Shown here: piece by piece, positions 35,951-49,352 of the stretch
Layout of the letters: each line of letters starts with the position of its first letter
How positions within the stretch are numbered: the first letter of the stretch is position 1
From: Sinonovacula constricta
Lineage: Eukaryota > Mollusca > Bivalvia > Cardiida > Solecurtidae
NCBI GenBank assembly: GCA_007844125.1
Contig: CM017572.1
Location: 26,245,879 to 26,309,878 of the forward strand
Reading direction: 5' to 3'
Length of the DNA: 64,000 nt
Program-made: the position numbers and the translations under genes
The notes under the pieces: model-generated
What the model was told of the DNA's origin: nothing
Databases searched by the model: none
Seen by the model: the letters and a program-made list of their open reading frames with translations, nothing else

Positions 35951-38900
35951 TTTGTACCATAAACTAGTACTTAGCACTTAGTACTCATTTTGCAGCTCAA
36001 ATTCATCCTTTTCATACCTCTCATGGGAAGTTTTCCTATTTTAACACATAATCCAATCGTTCAAAAGAGTTGTAGCTCATAATTTATTCATTTTGTTCTG
36101 TTTGGCAAAACTGCGAAAGTAAAATTGTTTTACCTCAAAAATGGAAATATGTTTGTATCGTCATTTGGTTCCTTCAACAAAGTTGACAGCTTAAGAACCA
36201 ATCAACCTCAATTTGAATATTATTATTGATACTACGTAGTCACCATACAATATCATACTGAGATCCAAAATAAAGGGTTAAATGAACAACCATGATAAAT
36301 TACTACACCTTTGTATTTCGTTTTACATGTTTAACTAAATGTACGCAGTATATGAATAAGAAAAATTAGCTCGTTCTCAATTGTGGAGGTTTTACGATTG
36401 GTTCCATTGTGCTGACTGTAAGACAGTCTCTCCATGTGTATTGTCTCGTATTCGTATTTTTATTAATTGGCATCAATAGTTCATGTTTAAACTTGGCTTA
36501 ATACTTGTTCTTATTTTTGGCATTATCTTAAATTTTTCTTAATTTGCAGTTTATATTGCATTTATTCAGCTTAGGAAAAACAATTGATTTATAAGAATCT
36601 AACTCCTGCCAAATCTTATGATTATTCTGCTGGTCCACTAACAGGATCAACACTGATTACTGTATCATCAACATTAAATGACAGCTAATTAAGCATTTAA
36701 GAAAGTAACAAATACAAAGTACGAAAGATAATACTCTGGTATTATCGTGTACAGTTATTCGTGTGCCACTTGCAATACAAGATGTATGTTCGTGTAATGC
36801 CATCTTTAAAAGAACAAGACAGTGTAAGTTTATGCTTTAAATAATTTAAACATTATTGAGTTTGTGCAAACCAATGCCGTGAAATAAAAAAGTTATATGG
36901 TCTGAATTAATATTTCCTAATGTTCCCACATATACACAAATTTACAAAATAAATAAAGTCATATCATATAAGCTTTTATATATGGCCAAAGACTGCAACA
37001 CTAACATAGTTTTAAGTGAAAACAGACATAGCATAGATTTTACCCGGTACCGACTATATCTAACACAAAACAGAAATCACATGATTTCATCATTACTATT
37101 TAAGTGAAAGAAGCATTATGTTCAAATTTCTAGCATTAACAGTTTTTCAGAAAAAAGGGAAACAAGAAACACCCTTAATTATAAAATATAGAAGAGTGTT
37201 GATTCTACCAAAGCGATGAGTATGCAAACAAAATGAAATTATTGTTAATAAATAGTAGTAAGATGAAGAATAATAAATATAATAATCAGTGTGTCACTCG
37301 ACATTACCCAAATAACAGTGTGCTAATACGTTCGGAGACCAAAAGTCAGCGACTTCACAAGTACGCGCGTAAATCGTACACGCTTATCTCCCTTGTGATG
37401 ACGTCAAAGTTGATCACTAATATTTGAAAAAAAGAATTGGATGTCTTTGTGCCGACAAACAGAAAAGGTTGCGTTTATTGCATCTTGTAAAATTGGATTA
37501 AAATTAAAAATAAAAACGAATATTGAAGACAAATGCGACGCCCACACTTTTCATCTTTCCGAGCAAAACAAGCTTTATACCTGACAGTCGATCCAACTTG
37601 GTCTCTTTTCCAAACATGCAGAAAGCTTGAAGTATGTGCAATAGTGTATTGAATTTCAGTTCTACACAAAAAATGCGGACAAAACTATGGGCTAGTTATG
37701 TTTTGTATATTTAACTAAATAGATAGCTTAACTACTCTGACCATGTATAAACAATATATAAGTAAAGCCACAGTCACTCTATTGCATTGGCCGCAGTATT
37801 TTCGCCAGGTTGCTCCGATCGCCATTTATTATTCCATTATTAAACAAGACATTTTAATTTAGTCGCTGTTAAAACTTTATTAAATCATGAAGACTTGCAG
37901 ATACGCAATTTCCTATACGTCTATACATATAATGTCTTCTCATATGCATAGACACAGAAATTTACATCAATTTACATAGTATTTTGATAACAGCCTTTGT
38001 TTTGAGTCTACGTTTAAAGTTTTAATATATTAATTCAGCAAATCGCTTGAATACCTTTTAAAATACTACATCTGACATAAGTGTACCTGAAAAAACACAC
38101 ACACAACATAAATAAGGTTTCTGTAGTTATTGCAGTATGTTTAGTCATGTGACAAAACTTTCCAAACAATTGTTTGTTTCTTGGGTTTATCGTCCCAAAC
38201 AATTGCTTATATGTTATATTTATGGCCATTTTAAATATATAAGATTAAAAAAGTGAATTGGCCTCTTCAGGTATGAGTATATATAGTATCAAGTGTCACA
38301 ATTATTTGTTACTCAACTTGGCTGGCTGATACGGTGGGGTAGCTTTTATAACAGGGTCTTCCATCTAAGCCAGATTGTCCAGCTCTCTTCCGGTCTCCTC
38401 TTTCGATGCCTATTTATACAACATTGGCATGTTTGTTACCCATGACAAATACACTCAGGGTATGAATTATTTATCTTATTACCATTATATTAAGGGGGTC
38501 GTGTCGATAAATGAACTTTAATAAAAGTAATTTGCTCTGGTCTTAAAATACGGCAATTCTTAATACGGATAAAATTTTAACTAAAGTATTTATCTGTCTG
38601 AAACATTTTGGTCACCAACTGTAATTGCGCCATTCAAACAACTTAATGATCACCTTTTGATGTCTGATACAAATACTGGTTATGTTCTCGTAAGTTTATT
38701 AAATCTCATTGATCTGTTGGGCTTTCACTAAGCATCGGTTCTTCATGTATGGCATGTATGACATTTCTTCTCTTTCGTTATAGTCCCATTCTTCAGGGAA
38801 CATCGTGGTAAATAAGACAATCACTTGATTTTAGCATGAGTCGAATTAATACGGTGTTGTTCAGTATGACTGTGATAGGTAAATGTGTGTACAACTAGAT

Positions 38901-39649
38901 ATAACATAACGGTCAAAGTACAGCTTTCTTATTCAGACAAGGTAAGAGAACGACGGGAAGTTAGTGCCTATTTTTAGGACTCGGTCAAGTATCATATTTT
39001 TGTAACTTAAACATATATTGGCGATAATTTTTTTAACCGGATGTATGTTTTAGTCACACGTGAATTACATAAAAAAATGGCAAACATTGGTGGAAAGGAT
39101 TGCCTCTCGTTTCCCTTTATGGAAGCAATAACAGGTGGTTCCCGATTCGACACATCATGTAGTCAAGGTTTCGGATAATTTCCGTAGCAACATCCGTTTT
39201 GGAAAAGATTAAAGGTGCTTCAAATAGAAGTTGCTTGGATCCTATACACTACAGTGCTTTGCGTCTGAAGTCAAGGAATATTTAATTGCATAACTAATGC
39301 ATAAATGTTATTTTCAAACTCGCAACCATTTAATTATTATATGGTGTCTAATGAGGTTTTGTGATAAACATAATTCATTTATTACTTTCATTATTTACGT
39401 CAGCATTGGTCATGTTTTCATTCTTTTATACGTTGTTTGCCTTCAAAATAATGACTGTCTGGTTAATAGGTAACAAATATGATATAAGGTATGCAATTAA
39501 ACAGCCCAGATTTAGTAAGCGAGTTGAATTATCTGGCTAACTGGCTAACTTTGAGCCACGTTCATAGACTGTATATTAGTTTATTTTATCAGTTTTAACT
39601 CCAGATACAGGTGCTTATAGTTAGTTGTCTCACCTTGATGGAATTTTTG

Positions 39650-39890
39650 TATTTACACTGCTTGATAGAAAGACCTTAAGAAAGTGCGAGTTTGGAGCAA
39701 TCCACAAACCATGTTTAAACACCCCAGTCGGTCCTTTTTGCTGACTGACCTTCCAAGGCGGTCACTGCTGTTTTTACCTTTAGTGTGTTATGTCTCGTTT
39801 CTGTGTTTTTGTCCCTTTTAGATTTACCCTGTTGCCTTGTCCAAATATTTTTGGCAATTCTTATATGACCTTTTCTTATAAACCTATTCA
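39650..39890 (-). repeat. Dispersed repeat R1 copy
   Basis: Contains GAAAGTGCGAGTTTGGAGC, GACCTTCCAAGGCGGTCACTG and TCTCGTTTCTGTGTTTTTGT; well-preserved inverted R1. Confidence 0.7.
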
Positions 39891-39932
39891 TGTAAACAAA
39901 CTGAAAGAAAAAGAAGACAGTTTTCACTTCAG

Positions 39933-40019
39933 TTTACACGTTTGACATTTGTCTTGATGGACTGTATGCTCCTGTGAACGGAATTTCCGAATGGCAGCAA
40001 CTTCGGTGTCAGAGCACCC
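39933..40019 (+). CDS. Candidate isolated exon, function unknown
   Basis: An 87-nt open segment (phase 1 in and out) bounded by a good acceptor (AGTTTTCACTTCAG) and a strong donor (GTAAGT). It encodes 28 residues starting YTFDICLDGLYAP and ending QQLRCQST. The two cysteines and splice sites suggest an extracellular protein exon, but no partner exon of matching phase was found. It could be chance or the relic of a lost gene. Confidence 0.25.
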
Positions 40020-40444
40020 GTAAGTAAATTACTGCGTCTAGAAGTTCACCATATGCTAAGAAGTAGAATGCATTGAAGAATGTGACTGAAACCTTGGTCA
40101 TGATACCTATTTTCATTTCCCGATCATCTTTCAGATTTACCGTCCCTGGAATATGATCATTTTAAAGCTTTTAAGGAAATGGATTTTTGACAATTCTTTA
40201 TCAGTAATTTAATATTAAATGTTCGCCTGCAAATCAAAGGATCGTATTTAAATAATTTTCATTGAAACGCAACCGATTTCACTAACTCGTTATCTGATTT
40301 TACATTGTACTGCTTACCGTTAAAACCTGACAATATCCGTATAGTGACTGAATAATGGAGATGCACTACATTCATCTGCATATGAAAAAATTCCAACATC
40401 TCAACTTAAACAACCAGACATCATATTAACATAATGACAATACT

Positions 40445-40605
40445 CTTTCGTCTGGCAAATATTTCTTTTGGTATGCAATCATCCATTGAAGCCAATGTAA
40501 TTGTAAGACAAGCAGTCGGCTGGTATTGTAAATAGCACCATAAACGTTGTCGTGTATGACCGCCAGACTACCCATGGGAGACAAGAAACCGAGGGTACAA
40601 GATAT
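40445..40605. repeat. Dispersed repeat R2, copy 2
   Basis: Matches R2 at CGTCTGGCAAATAT, AATGTAATTGTAAGACAAGC, CGGCTGGTATTGTAAATAGC and GGGAGACAAGAAACCG. Confidence 0.6.
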
Positions 40606-40914
40606 ATATATATATATGAAAGCTGCACTGAACACATAAAAAGGTTTCAAGATAAAAAATAATTGCATCTTATCATTAAGCTTATCTTTGAATCTAGTTT
40701 TCATTTAAAGCACATTTAACAGATTTTGAAGAAAGTTCATTTAAAAATGTTGTGTTCCTGTAGATAAATCTGCTATTGACATAGTTATCGCATTTACAAA
40801 ATATAATGATGACTGAGTGATCAGCCATTGATAAAATATGGTGACACTTACTAAGACAAGTTAAAAGTATTCCAATGGCAAAGAAATTGCATTCTTGAAT
40901 TCATAGTTTTATAT

Positions 40915-41205
40915 ATTGCATTGAATGCGACTTTGTGATTTTACTATTCCCAACCCGAAGCCATATTAAAAAGCAATACATCAAGCATAAACACACGTCA
41001 GACTTTCTTGACAATATTCTTACTATAGAGAACCCATTCTTCGCTCAAATGACCCAAATGATTTATTGCACTAAATGCTACTTTATGATATCTCCATCCT
41101 CTACATGAAGCCATAGTTTAAAAGCAATACATCAAGCATATACAAACGCCCCATTTTCTTGACCATACTATAGACAATAATTTCTTCGCTCGAATGACCC
41201 AAATG
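40915..41205 (+). repeat. Two-copy tandem repeat, about 145-bp unit
   Basis: Each half contains AAAAGCAATACATCAAGCAT, then TTCTTCGCTC(A/G)AATGACCC and ATGATTTA. The halves have diverged noticeably. No coding content. Confidence 0.65.
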
Positions 41206-42446
41206 ATTTACCATTTTTAAGGTTAAGTTGATTTTGTGACTACTGTGATGTATTTTAACATTTATATATTTTATTTGTTTATTTATTTTTATCCATACTT
41301 ACGTAATTTTACTAGTATTTTGGGTATTTTTGGAGTGTTTACTCTGACGTGCATCATTTTTCTCTCTCTAGCTTTATGCAACATCGTTTTTTTTACTCGG
41401 ATAAAAGTAATTTTATTTGTACTTGTGTGGTCAGTTGAGTCCACATAGTTTTCGATAAATTCGTAGATTACTCTGATACGAGTACAGAAAACGTGTTCGT
41501 ACGTTAGACAAGACAGTTTAGCATTACTCCCGCACAACTCCAGGTAATCTACAAGTACCTGTCTGCATGGCCTTTCAAGAAAAGCTATATCTTTGGACTT
41601 TTATATGATTTTTCTGGACACATGGTGCACGATGCCACAGTTAACAGATACGTAACTTTCTCAAATTTACTTCTTAAAACATAATCCTAACAAAGGAGAG
41701 GCATTTTTAAAAAAATCAAAGTATGGTACTGTAATCTTTCGCGTTTAGTATCTGGCAAAGTAAGCATTTTTCTGTAGAAATGACATGTTTCTATTTGGAC
41801 ACATCTGAGGTGGTTGGAATTGGGACAGCTCACATCTTTATAAATAATAGCTTTATATTTCTTTAACAGTTGTTATTAAGATTCAGATAGCCAGGTTAAC
41901 TAGTGATCAGTATAGCATACAGAAGCAAACACATATTGTCATTCCAAGCTTGTAACACAGTCTATTAAGAATGTTCTTCGGACTTCTCAAATACACACGT
42001 GCTTATTTGCAACTCAGTGGCTGTTTTGGTTTTAATGATGTTGATCCTTTTCGGCAGTTCAATGTCCTTGTGGCTAATTAATGTCACTGGTATCTCGTCT
42101 GTTCGACCAATATCACTTTATTGAAGTCATCTATCACTCTTATAACTTTATTTTGTTTATGTTGTAATGAATAAATTTATTGTCGATGTCTGTTGTAATG
42201 AAGTATCAGTTGTGTATTATTTTACGCAGAAGGCTGATTAATTAATTGACTTGCAACTGGTTGTGATGTCAATTCACAATAATTGATTTAGCAACATAAA
42301 GTTAATAAGAGAATTAAAGCTTTTATATTCATATCTTCTTGCATTTGCTTCTTTTTGATCATTCAACATCACCCGTGTCATTCTGTCTAGAGAGGTTTAC
42401 AGAACCAGTACAGTTTCATTAACTTGTAAGCCGGAAATTAACCTTA

Positions 42447-42512
42447 ATAAAAGTGTTTAATATTATATTATATTATATTATATTATATTATATCATATTA
42501 TATTATATTAAT
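42447..42512 (+). repeat. (TATTA)n microsatellite
   Basis: About 13 pentanucleotide units with one C substitution. Confidence 0.95.
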
Positions 42513-42615
42513 ACGGATTAAAAATAACTGTTATACACCAGGTTTAATTGTTAAAATCTTTTGATAATTGTTAAAAGCTATATGGTATTAGCGGTTGCTC
42601 TTATTTCTACTTCAG

Positions 42616-42687
42616 GCTGATGGAAGTGGGTGTTGCATGTGACGTTCTGGCGGGCAACGCTATCTGTTCTGGTAGAGTTTTCAAAGA
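42616..42687 (+). CDS. Candidate isolated exon, function unknown
   Basis: 72 nt between a good acceptor (TTATTTCTACTTCAG) and a donor GTAAGA, phase 2 in and out. It encodes LMEVGVACDVLAGNAICSG followed by RVFK. Two cysteines. It is not phase-compatible with the exon-like segment at 39.9 kb. Confidence 0.2.
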
Positions 42688-43384
42688 GTAAGACGTACTT
42701 CAGAATGCGGCATAACAGATGTTGTTGTTGCATGTTCTTGTGATATTGTTGTCTCTTTTGAACGGACCGATAAACGTCATAAATAGATTTGTTTGTGACC
42801 AGTCCTCGGCTAAAGCAAACGCATCAATAACAAAAAGAGGATGTCAAGCAGCAAGGTACTGTTGGTTATAACGCATTATATTAAACATAAATGCAGTGGC
42901 CGAAAATGTAAAAAATCTAACCTTTTGGATTTATATGAATGCAACACTACCAAATGTAATAGTTATTCTACTCTTCCAACATAAACTATGGTTGCTACAA
43001 TTGAGAACAGACTAATGCTACTTAAATATCAATGGGAGCTTTCAGAAACGTTAACACACGCTAAGGAAACATATCTGTTGCAACCTGTTAACTTTACAGT
43101 GGGCAACAATATGCATATGTTAATATTTAATTGTTCAATCAACACAATCGATCAAATACTCAAACTCTGTTGATAAGGATATACTTATATTAACTACATT
43201 TTGTTTGGTGCATAAAGTTGCGCCTATTTTAACTTACAATAACAAATTATATTATTAAATCGACTTGTCAATAAGCATCGATCATAATCTAACTAAGCGT
43301 GACTTACATGTAACAAACCAGTAAAGGCTAGGAATTCTTGCTGCTAAAATCAACATTTGTTCTTTTCTATGGACTCGTTCGCAG

Positions 43385-43520
43385 CTATGATGAATACCTG
43401 TCTGGAATATTGTCTACATGTCAGTATGTCTTTAGCGCATTGCTGCCTCTGGCTACTGCTTTCTCACAAACATAGTTTGCAACCAGTTTTGTAACAATCA
43501 ACTGTCTAGAACTGCAACTT
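43385..43520 (+). pseudogene. Cysteine-rich exon-like sequence, frameshifted
   Basis: After an acceptor-like TTCGCAG, one frame gives NTCLEYCLHVS; after a shift a second frame gives SGYCFLTNIVCNQFCNN. The nucleotide sequence aligns with 47216-47345, so the two are related. The broken frame suggests a decayed copy. The motif order (CxxxC, GYC, CxxxCNN) is reminiscent of small disulphide-rich peptides or an LU C-terminal half, but neither is proven. Confidence 0.25.
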
Positions 43521-45454
43521 TATGTTATACATTATACATGGATATCATTGTCTCCGCAACAATATTTTAGTTACAAAAACCTTCATTTCAGAAGATATGA
43601 CAACACAGCCAGAAAATGTTTCATGGCATGCGGATCAAAACAACATTTAAAATAAAGTAAAAAACTTCCACAAGTAAATTAACTGTTATTCTCTTATCGC
43701 CTGATGTTGATAAAAAAATTGATTAACTTTCAGAACAGTTATTCGTTAAAATGCTTCATAAAACGCATAAATAATGAAAAATATTAAGGCAAGATATCAG
43801 AACATGAAATTGTTTATACAGATTATGAGTGTATGAGTTTCATTTTTTACGATTTATTTCTATTCAATTTTCCGCATTTTCGTTCTGTTTTTAAATTGTA
43901 AAGCATCGCAAAGTGTAACCCAACAGGATATTGGTCAGGATGAAAGCTAATGCGAGTGTGGTCAAAATCAATTTAAACATCGGTAAGGAGAGAAATATAA
44001 AATTGATTAATTTAAATTTAAATTTAATTAAGAAAATGCAATTTATTAATGATCACCTATTATCCACATGACCACATCTTCTACAATTATGAATGTCTGT
44101 AAAATGTAGCTCATATGTAAAGGCTCTTACAGACAATAATTTGGCAGTTTTAACAAAAACAGGATCCTTCAGAGACTATAATTTATTTGACGAGATTATT
44201 GACAAAAGTACAAACAATATAATTATTCGAATGAATGTCGTAAAGTATTGATTGCTTCATATACTAGCTGTAGTTTCTAAATCTAGACAGATAAAATGAG
44301 TCACTCTCTTGAGTTATCATAAAATCCACAAAAGGTCACGTGTAAGCTCAAAAAGCATAAAACTGCAAACTATTATACAGACACTGTAATCAACATTCTT
44401 TAAGTTTAAATGAAAACATAATTATAATGCAATACTTTCTGTCTTATCTAAGCAAATGTCAATGTGTATCTATTTTACTTATTATATAAATGGACTTGCA
44501 CATTCATATATAAATGTCACTTCTCAAACTTTATTTGGGACCAGAAAGTAATTGTATGGTGTCTTACATTTTGTTATGTACATAATAAATTTCAATAATA
44601 TACCCTGGCAGTTCTCATGTTTTCTTTTCCTGTATAGGATCACAAAATAAGCTTAATCCGGTATAAAAGCATCAGAGAAAAATGAGTCAGGTCAATGCTA
44701 GCCACCAATCTTGATGATCGGGAGAAGAAATGTGTTATGTATGTTTAGGTCGACTCAATAATCTATTTCATGGATGCCAAGAAGGATGAATAGTTTATAC
44801 AATTGAGATATTTATTTCGGCGATTTTGATACTTAAAATGTTCATGTTAACAGCAACTTCGGTTTCATGGCATTTCGAACTCAAGTATGACAAGTGTCAC
44901 TGCAACATCGCCATTACGTTAGAAAGTTTTGTCTTTAGGGGATTAGAAGATGTAAGTAATGAGCACTTTTTCATCGAACCTCAGATTTATGACAATCCCT
45001 CATTACTTTGTAAGTTTTACCATTTAGTAATTGACATAAACCCTACCGATTATTGTTGAACTGTTGATGTTTCCTTGTGGATATATTATACCCACTGGAA
45101 GTGTCAGGGCAGTTAACTTATGTCTAAGATGTTCGTGACATAAACCATATCATGTCAGAGACCATAAAAGAACTAATTAGAAGTATCATAGCATGTTTAA
45201 TCATGTTAAACAACTTAAATAGAAAAACTTCTCACAAGTATGTAGCTTGTATTTAAACTGGTGTATAATTGATGAGAAACGCGATAGAAAGCACTTGCTC
45301 GTTATACCGTTTTACATTAAATGGCTATATCGTTCAACAAACCTGACCCAACCACACTTTGTAGTGCATTTTGGCGTTGCACGTAGGACATCTTCATATT
45401 GAAAAAAGCTTAATTTAAACATATCAGACATAATGTTAACATACTGTCATAATA

Positions 45455-45630
45455 CCCTGTCATCTGGCAAGCATATTTCTCTATTATACCTATAATTTAC
45501 TACAGTAGCTAATGCAATTGTAAGACAAACAGCCGGCTAATATTGCTAATAGCATCATTACAGTTTCCGTGTTTGTACACCAGAATCCCCGCTGGAGACA
45601 GAAAACCGGCGATATGTATATACCGTAAAA
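45455..45630. repeat. Dispersed repeat R2, copy 3
   Basis: Matches R2 at CTGTCATCTGGCAAGCATAT, AATGCAATTGTAAGACAAAC, GCCGGCTAATATTGCTAATAG and GGAGACAGAAAACCGGCGATA. Confidence 0.6.
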
Positions 45631-46239
45631 GAAACAACACTGCAAAAATGATTTCGGTTAGATCATTTAAAATGGATATTGACTTCATAGAGACTATTGT
45701 CAATATCAAATACATGGAAAGATCGCTTTGGATGTTTGGAAATGACGAAATGTTTACTACTTTAAAGTGTTATACTGTGTTAGTTACCATTCATCTATTC
45801 ATATTCTTTTAGTACGGGCGATAGTGATTTGTTTTTATATAGATATCCACGCTGACCGAGAATTTAAAACTCCTTTGAAAAGGACTGATGTAGCATTATT
45901 AAACACTGTTTTTCCTTTGAAGTAACCCGACAAAAAGAAAGGTTTATCTGTTTATTTGTGATAAATTAATATTTTAAACAAGTGCGATGGATTCTTATAT
46001 CAAATATGATGCATTTATACATTGACAGATTCAGCCACATTCCAATTTGGACGCCACAATTGATACAAAATTACATGCTACCTTTCACACAACATTAATC
46101 AGCAGCTATAAGCAGACACTTTCAAGTAAACCTATATTGTTTGCTCTTCATTCTGCTATTTATGGACAGATACCAACTTATATAGATTTACTCATTTTTC
46201 ATTAAGAAGTACGACGCAGACATGCTGAAGCTTACAACA

Positions 46240-46450
46240 TCTAAATAGCACTTGACAAGGGTATAATCGCGCAGGATAAATGTAAAAGTGATAAAGTCAC
46301 TTAGAAGAGACAATGCACAACTACATGTAGAGAGGACACCGTCAGTTGCCTCCTTGGAATGGTCACTCGACAAAAGGACAGAATTGTGTGTTTAAATTGG
46401 CTTTGGCGCTACAACCTCGTCATTCTTACAGGTTGTTTTTGCATAAACGA
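46240..46450 (+). repeat. Dispersed repeat R1 copy
   Basis: Contains CAGTTGCCTCCTTGGAATGG, TCGACAAAAGGACAGAATTG and ACAACCTCGTCATTCTTACAGG, an aged R1 in '+' orientation. Confidence 0.6.
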
Positions 46451-47215
46451 CATCGTAAATGAATAAAAAAAATAATATAAGAAGCAAACAGTAAGCACTT
46501 GAATGTGGATTAAATAACGTCTTCTTAAATTATAACTAAAAGAAAGCCGATGCCACATTTAATTCATTTATTAATGATGAAACCTTGTATTTCAAGGACT
46601 GTCATTCATTTCTTATGCAATAACAGGTACCTTGTCATGGCTCTGATTTCCCATGACTGTTTGTGAGCATTTATTTGTCAATTTGACATTTTCATTACTA
46701 TTAAAATGGAATTAGAAAGCTTTGTGAGTAAAACATACCTGCAACTTAAGATATTTTTGAAAAAAGCAGTACAGATTCATATGAATGCTATCGCCACATT
46801 ATTTAAGGGTACTTCTACTGTCCCACTGATGGCAGCAACAACGCCTACAATAAAAGACAATAGACAACAATACAATAAAAATACGATAAATGCATCGAAA
46901 ACAACAGAAACTAGTAAGCACCGACTTCGTCACTTCCTTTTTATGGTCTTCATACATTCGAGTAACTATGACAACCGTAACGAAATGTTTATTACAATAT
47001 AATACAGATTTCAAAAATCAAAAGTGTCGGTTTTACATTTCGAATATTGTTCATAAGAAGCCAAAACAAAAGAAAGGACACAAGTTTACAAAGTTTAGCT
47101 TCTATTTACAGTCATACACAAACTGCCATGATAAAAACGTGTCAGTAGCCATTGCTCACCAAACCCCTGATGCCATAGACAGAATGCAGCTACAAGCAGC
47201 TTTTCATTTTTTCAG

Positions 47216-47348
47216 AGACTTGGTCGTGGAAACAAACAATGACTGTCTGGAAAACTGTCTCTACGTCTCTAACATATTGCTCCCTCGGGCTCCCTCGGGC
47301 TACTTTCGTACGCTAACAAATTATGCCTGCGGTTGCAACAAAGGATAG
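47216..47348 (+). CDS. Candidate terminal exon of a small cysteine-rich protein
   Basis: A strong acceptor (CTTTTCATTTTTTCAG) opens a frame of 44 codons ending in TAG. It contains NNDCLENCLYVS, then APSGYFRTLTNYACGCNKG at the C-terminus. The C-x3-C, GY and C-x-C spacing resembles invertebrate CS-alpha-beta (defensin-type) peptides, with the fourth-cysteine position occupied by F. A 10-bp direct duplication (GCTCCCTCGG) lies inside it. No signal-peptide exon was identified upstream, so it may be a relic. The related copy at 43.4 kb is frameshifted. Confidence 0.3.
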
Positions 47349-48289
47349 ATGGAAGCTTTTTATGCATCTTTGTGGGAGCTTAAGTTTGATTAATGTGTCA
47401 CAACGAATATTTAAGTCACACAGAACTTTCATTTACTATTATGCAAAATGTACAGTAGATGTGAAACAAAGGAGAGTTGGGGAAATTTTTGATGTGGTTT
47501 CATATTGGATTTTTGTTGAATTATGTTTTGCCAACGGTATATCAATTTCACAAAGAATTTCCATGGAAGAAAATACAACACAACAAATAATTGTTTTCTG
47601 ACATCGGACAAGTTGGTCGAAAAACCTTTGTAAGCAAAGCCAAAGAACAGTTTGTTATTCGATATTTCTGTAATTTATGTAACCGTTATTCTTTATACCT
47701 TTATTTACTCAATAAATTAACGAAGGTGACATTTATGTTCATAAAAGTCGAAAATAAATAAGGTTAAATATCTGCATGCCATTTTGCCATTTTGATTTAG
47801 ATTGATTTAACTCACAGATTTTACAAAACTTTTATCGTCTCAGTACGTGTGAAGGGAATAAACATCGGTGCATTTTAATATTCAACATATACAGCTGTGC
47901 GCTAAAACCCTCGAAATACTTATTTTTTTAATTTTTTTTAATAAGATTTTTTAATCTTTCACAGCAGAATTTAGTCAATATACTGAGTTAAAGGCGTTAT
48001 ATAATGAATGAGAATAATACAAGACAGTAGACCATTTAATTGTGCTATTCTGATAATAAATTCACATCAATAAAGGTACATTGGTATACACTGAACAGAC
48101 GCTACGTAGGAAGCTAGGGGAACAATAGGTACTCTGTGGTGCCAATAAGCAAAGAGGTGTTATGTGGTTTGATGTTCTCTTAAGCCTAGAACAGTCAGTA
48201 CACAGAAAAGCATTGAAGAATTTCCGGTCAATTTGTTAACAAATTAGCTTTAGATTAGACTTTATTCCATTGTTTCCTCTGAATTACTA

Positions 48290-48600
48290 ACAAGAGCACG
48301 GATGTGAGACATCCAATGAGCTGCAGAGAGTATGAGCTTTTAAAAACATGAAGATGTGTATCTTGGAACGAAACACTTCCTTAAGCTTTTAAGACATTAC
48401 GTAAATATTTGAGAGTTACGAACCATAACTTTGGTGGGCACTTGACTATCTGATCCTTTGCTTTCTTCCTTGTTCGTTTGTTAAACAAGACCTCGCCAAA
48501 GAGTTACGAATAATTATAAATGCCTCCTATTTTATAAGGTACTCTTTATTGTAGCAAACGACATTGTTAAAAACGGAATACTCGTTTTTTTCTCTGAAAG
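48290..48600. repeat. Dispersed repeat R4, copy 2
   Basis: See 29955-30250 for shared landmarks. Boundaries approximate. Confidence 0.4.
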
Positions 48601-48969
48601 TGTCAAATGAAAAAAAAATACAACATAACAGCTGCGATTTCCAGCGATTGCCTGCTACACTATCGTCTCCATAAAAATGCATTCCATAAGAGGCACCGCT
48701 ATCTAGAGCGGATTTAGTGTCATAAATTGTTGGCATTTGACACGTCATATCCGAAGCGAGGGATGCAATATAAATATTCGCATATCTCAAGTTTGGAAAA
48801 AGTTGTCTTAATGTTTGTTTAGATGTCTTATAGAATGCTTAACAAGAAATTATAAAAAAGGTTACCAATTTGTAACATGCATTTCAGAGTGTGTAATCCT
48901 TAACTTAAAATCAAACAATTAAAAAAACCTGTCATAAGAGTAGTGTATGAATTTTAATGATCTGTGCTT

Positions 48970-49352
48970 TGACATATAGACGAGCTAACTTGCATAAACA
49001 TGGAATGGGACATAAGCAATGGTATGACATATAGACGAGCTAACTTGCATAAACATGGAATTGGGACATAAGCAATGCTATGACATATAGACCTGCTAAC
49101 TTGCATAAACATGGAATGGGACATAAGCAATGCTATGACATATAGACGTGGTGACTTGCATAAACATGGAATGGGACATAAGCAATGGTATGACATATGT
49201 ACGTGCTTACTTGCATAAACATGAAATTGGACATAAGCAATGCTATGACATATAGACGTGCTGACTTGCATAAACATGGAATGGGACATAAGCAATGCAA
49301 TGACGTATACACGCGTTGACTTGCATAAAGAATGGATGGGACATAAATACTG
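48970..49352 (+). repeat. 55-bp tandem repeat, seven units
   Basis: Units starting TGACATATAGACGAGCTAAC at 48970, 49025, 49081, 49136, 49191, 49246 and 49301; nearly every unit carries CATGGAATGGGACATAAGCA. Because 55 is not a multiple of three, the reading frame rotates through the array; the long His/Ser/Cys-rich minus frames are artefacts. Confidence 0.95.

Larger units (their letters stand above)
33900..39930. other. Intergenic, repeats only
   Basis: No supported exon. It holds R2 (34840-35015), R1 (35735-35950, 39650-39890), a SINE tail fragment (about 38165-38200, GGGTTTATCGTCCCAAACAA) and short TA runs near 35120. Confidence 0.5.

Noticed and set aside
46799..46870. Minus-strand segment after a strong acceptor (TTGTCTTTTATTGTAG) reading VVAAISGTVEVPLNN then a stop
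   Set aside because: Too short, no partner exon in phase, no recognisable motif.
46706..47601. Three overlapping plus-strand open frames of 92-152 codons
   Set aside because: No coding composition over their length. Only the part from 47216 shows an acceptor and cysteine pattern, and that is listed separately at low confidence.
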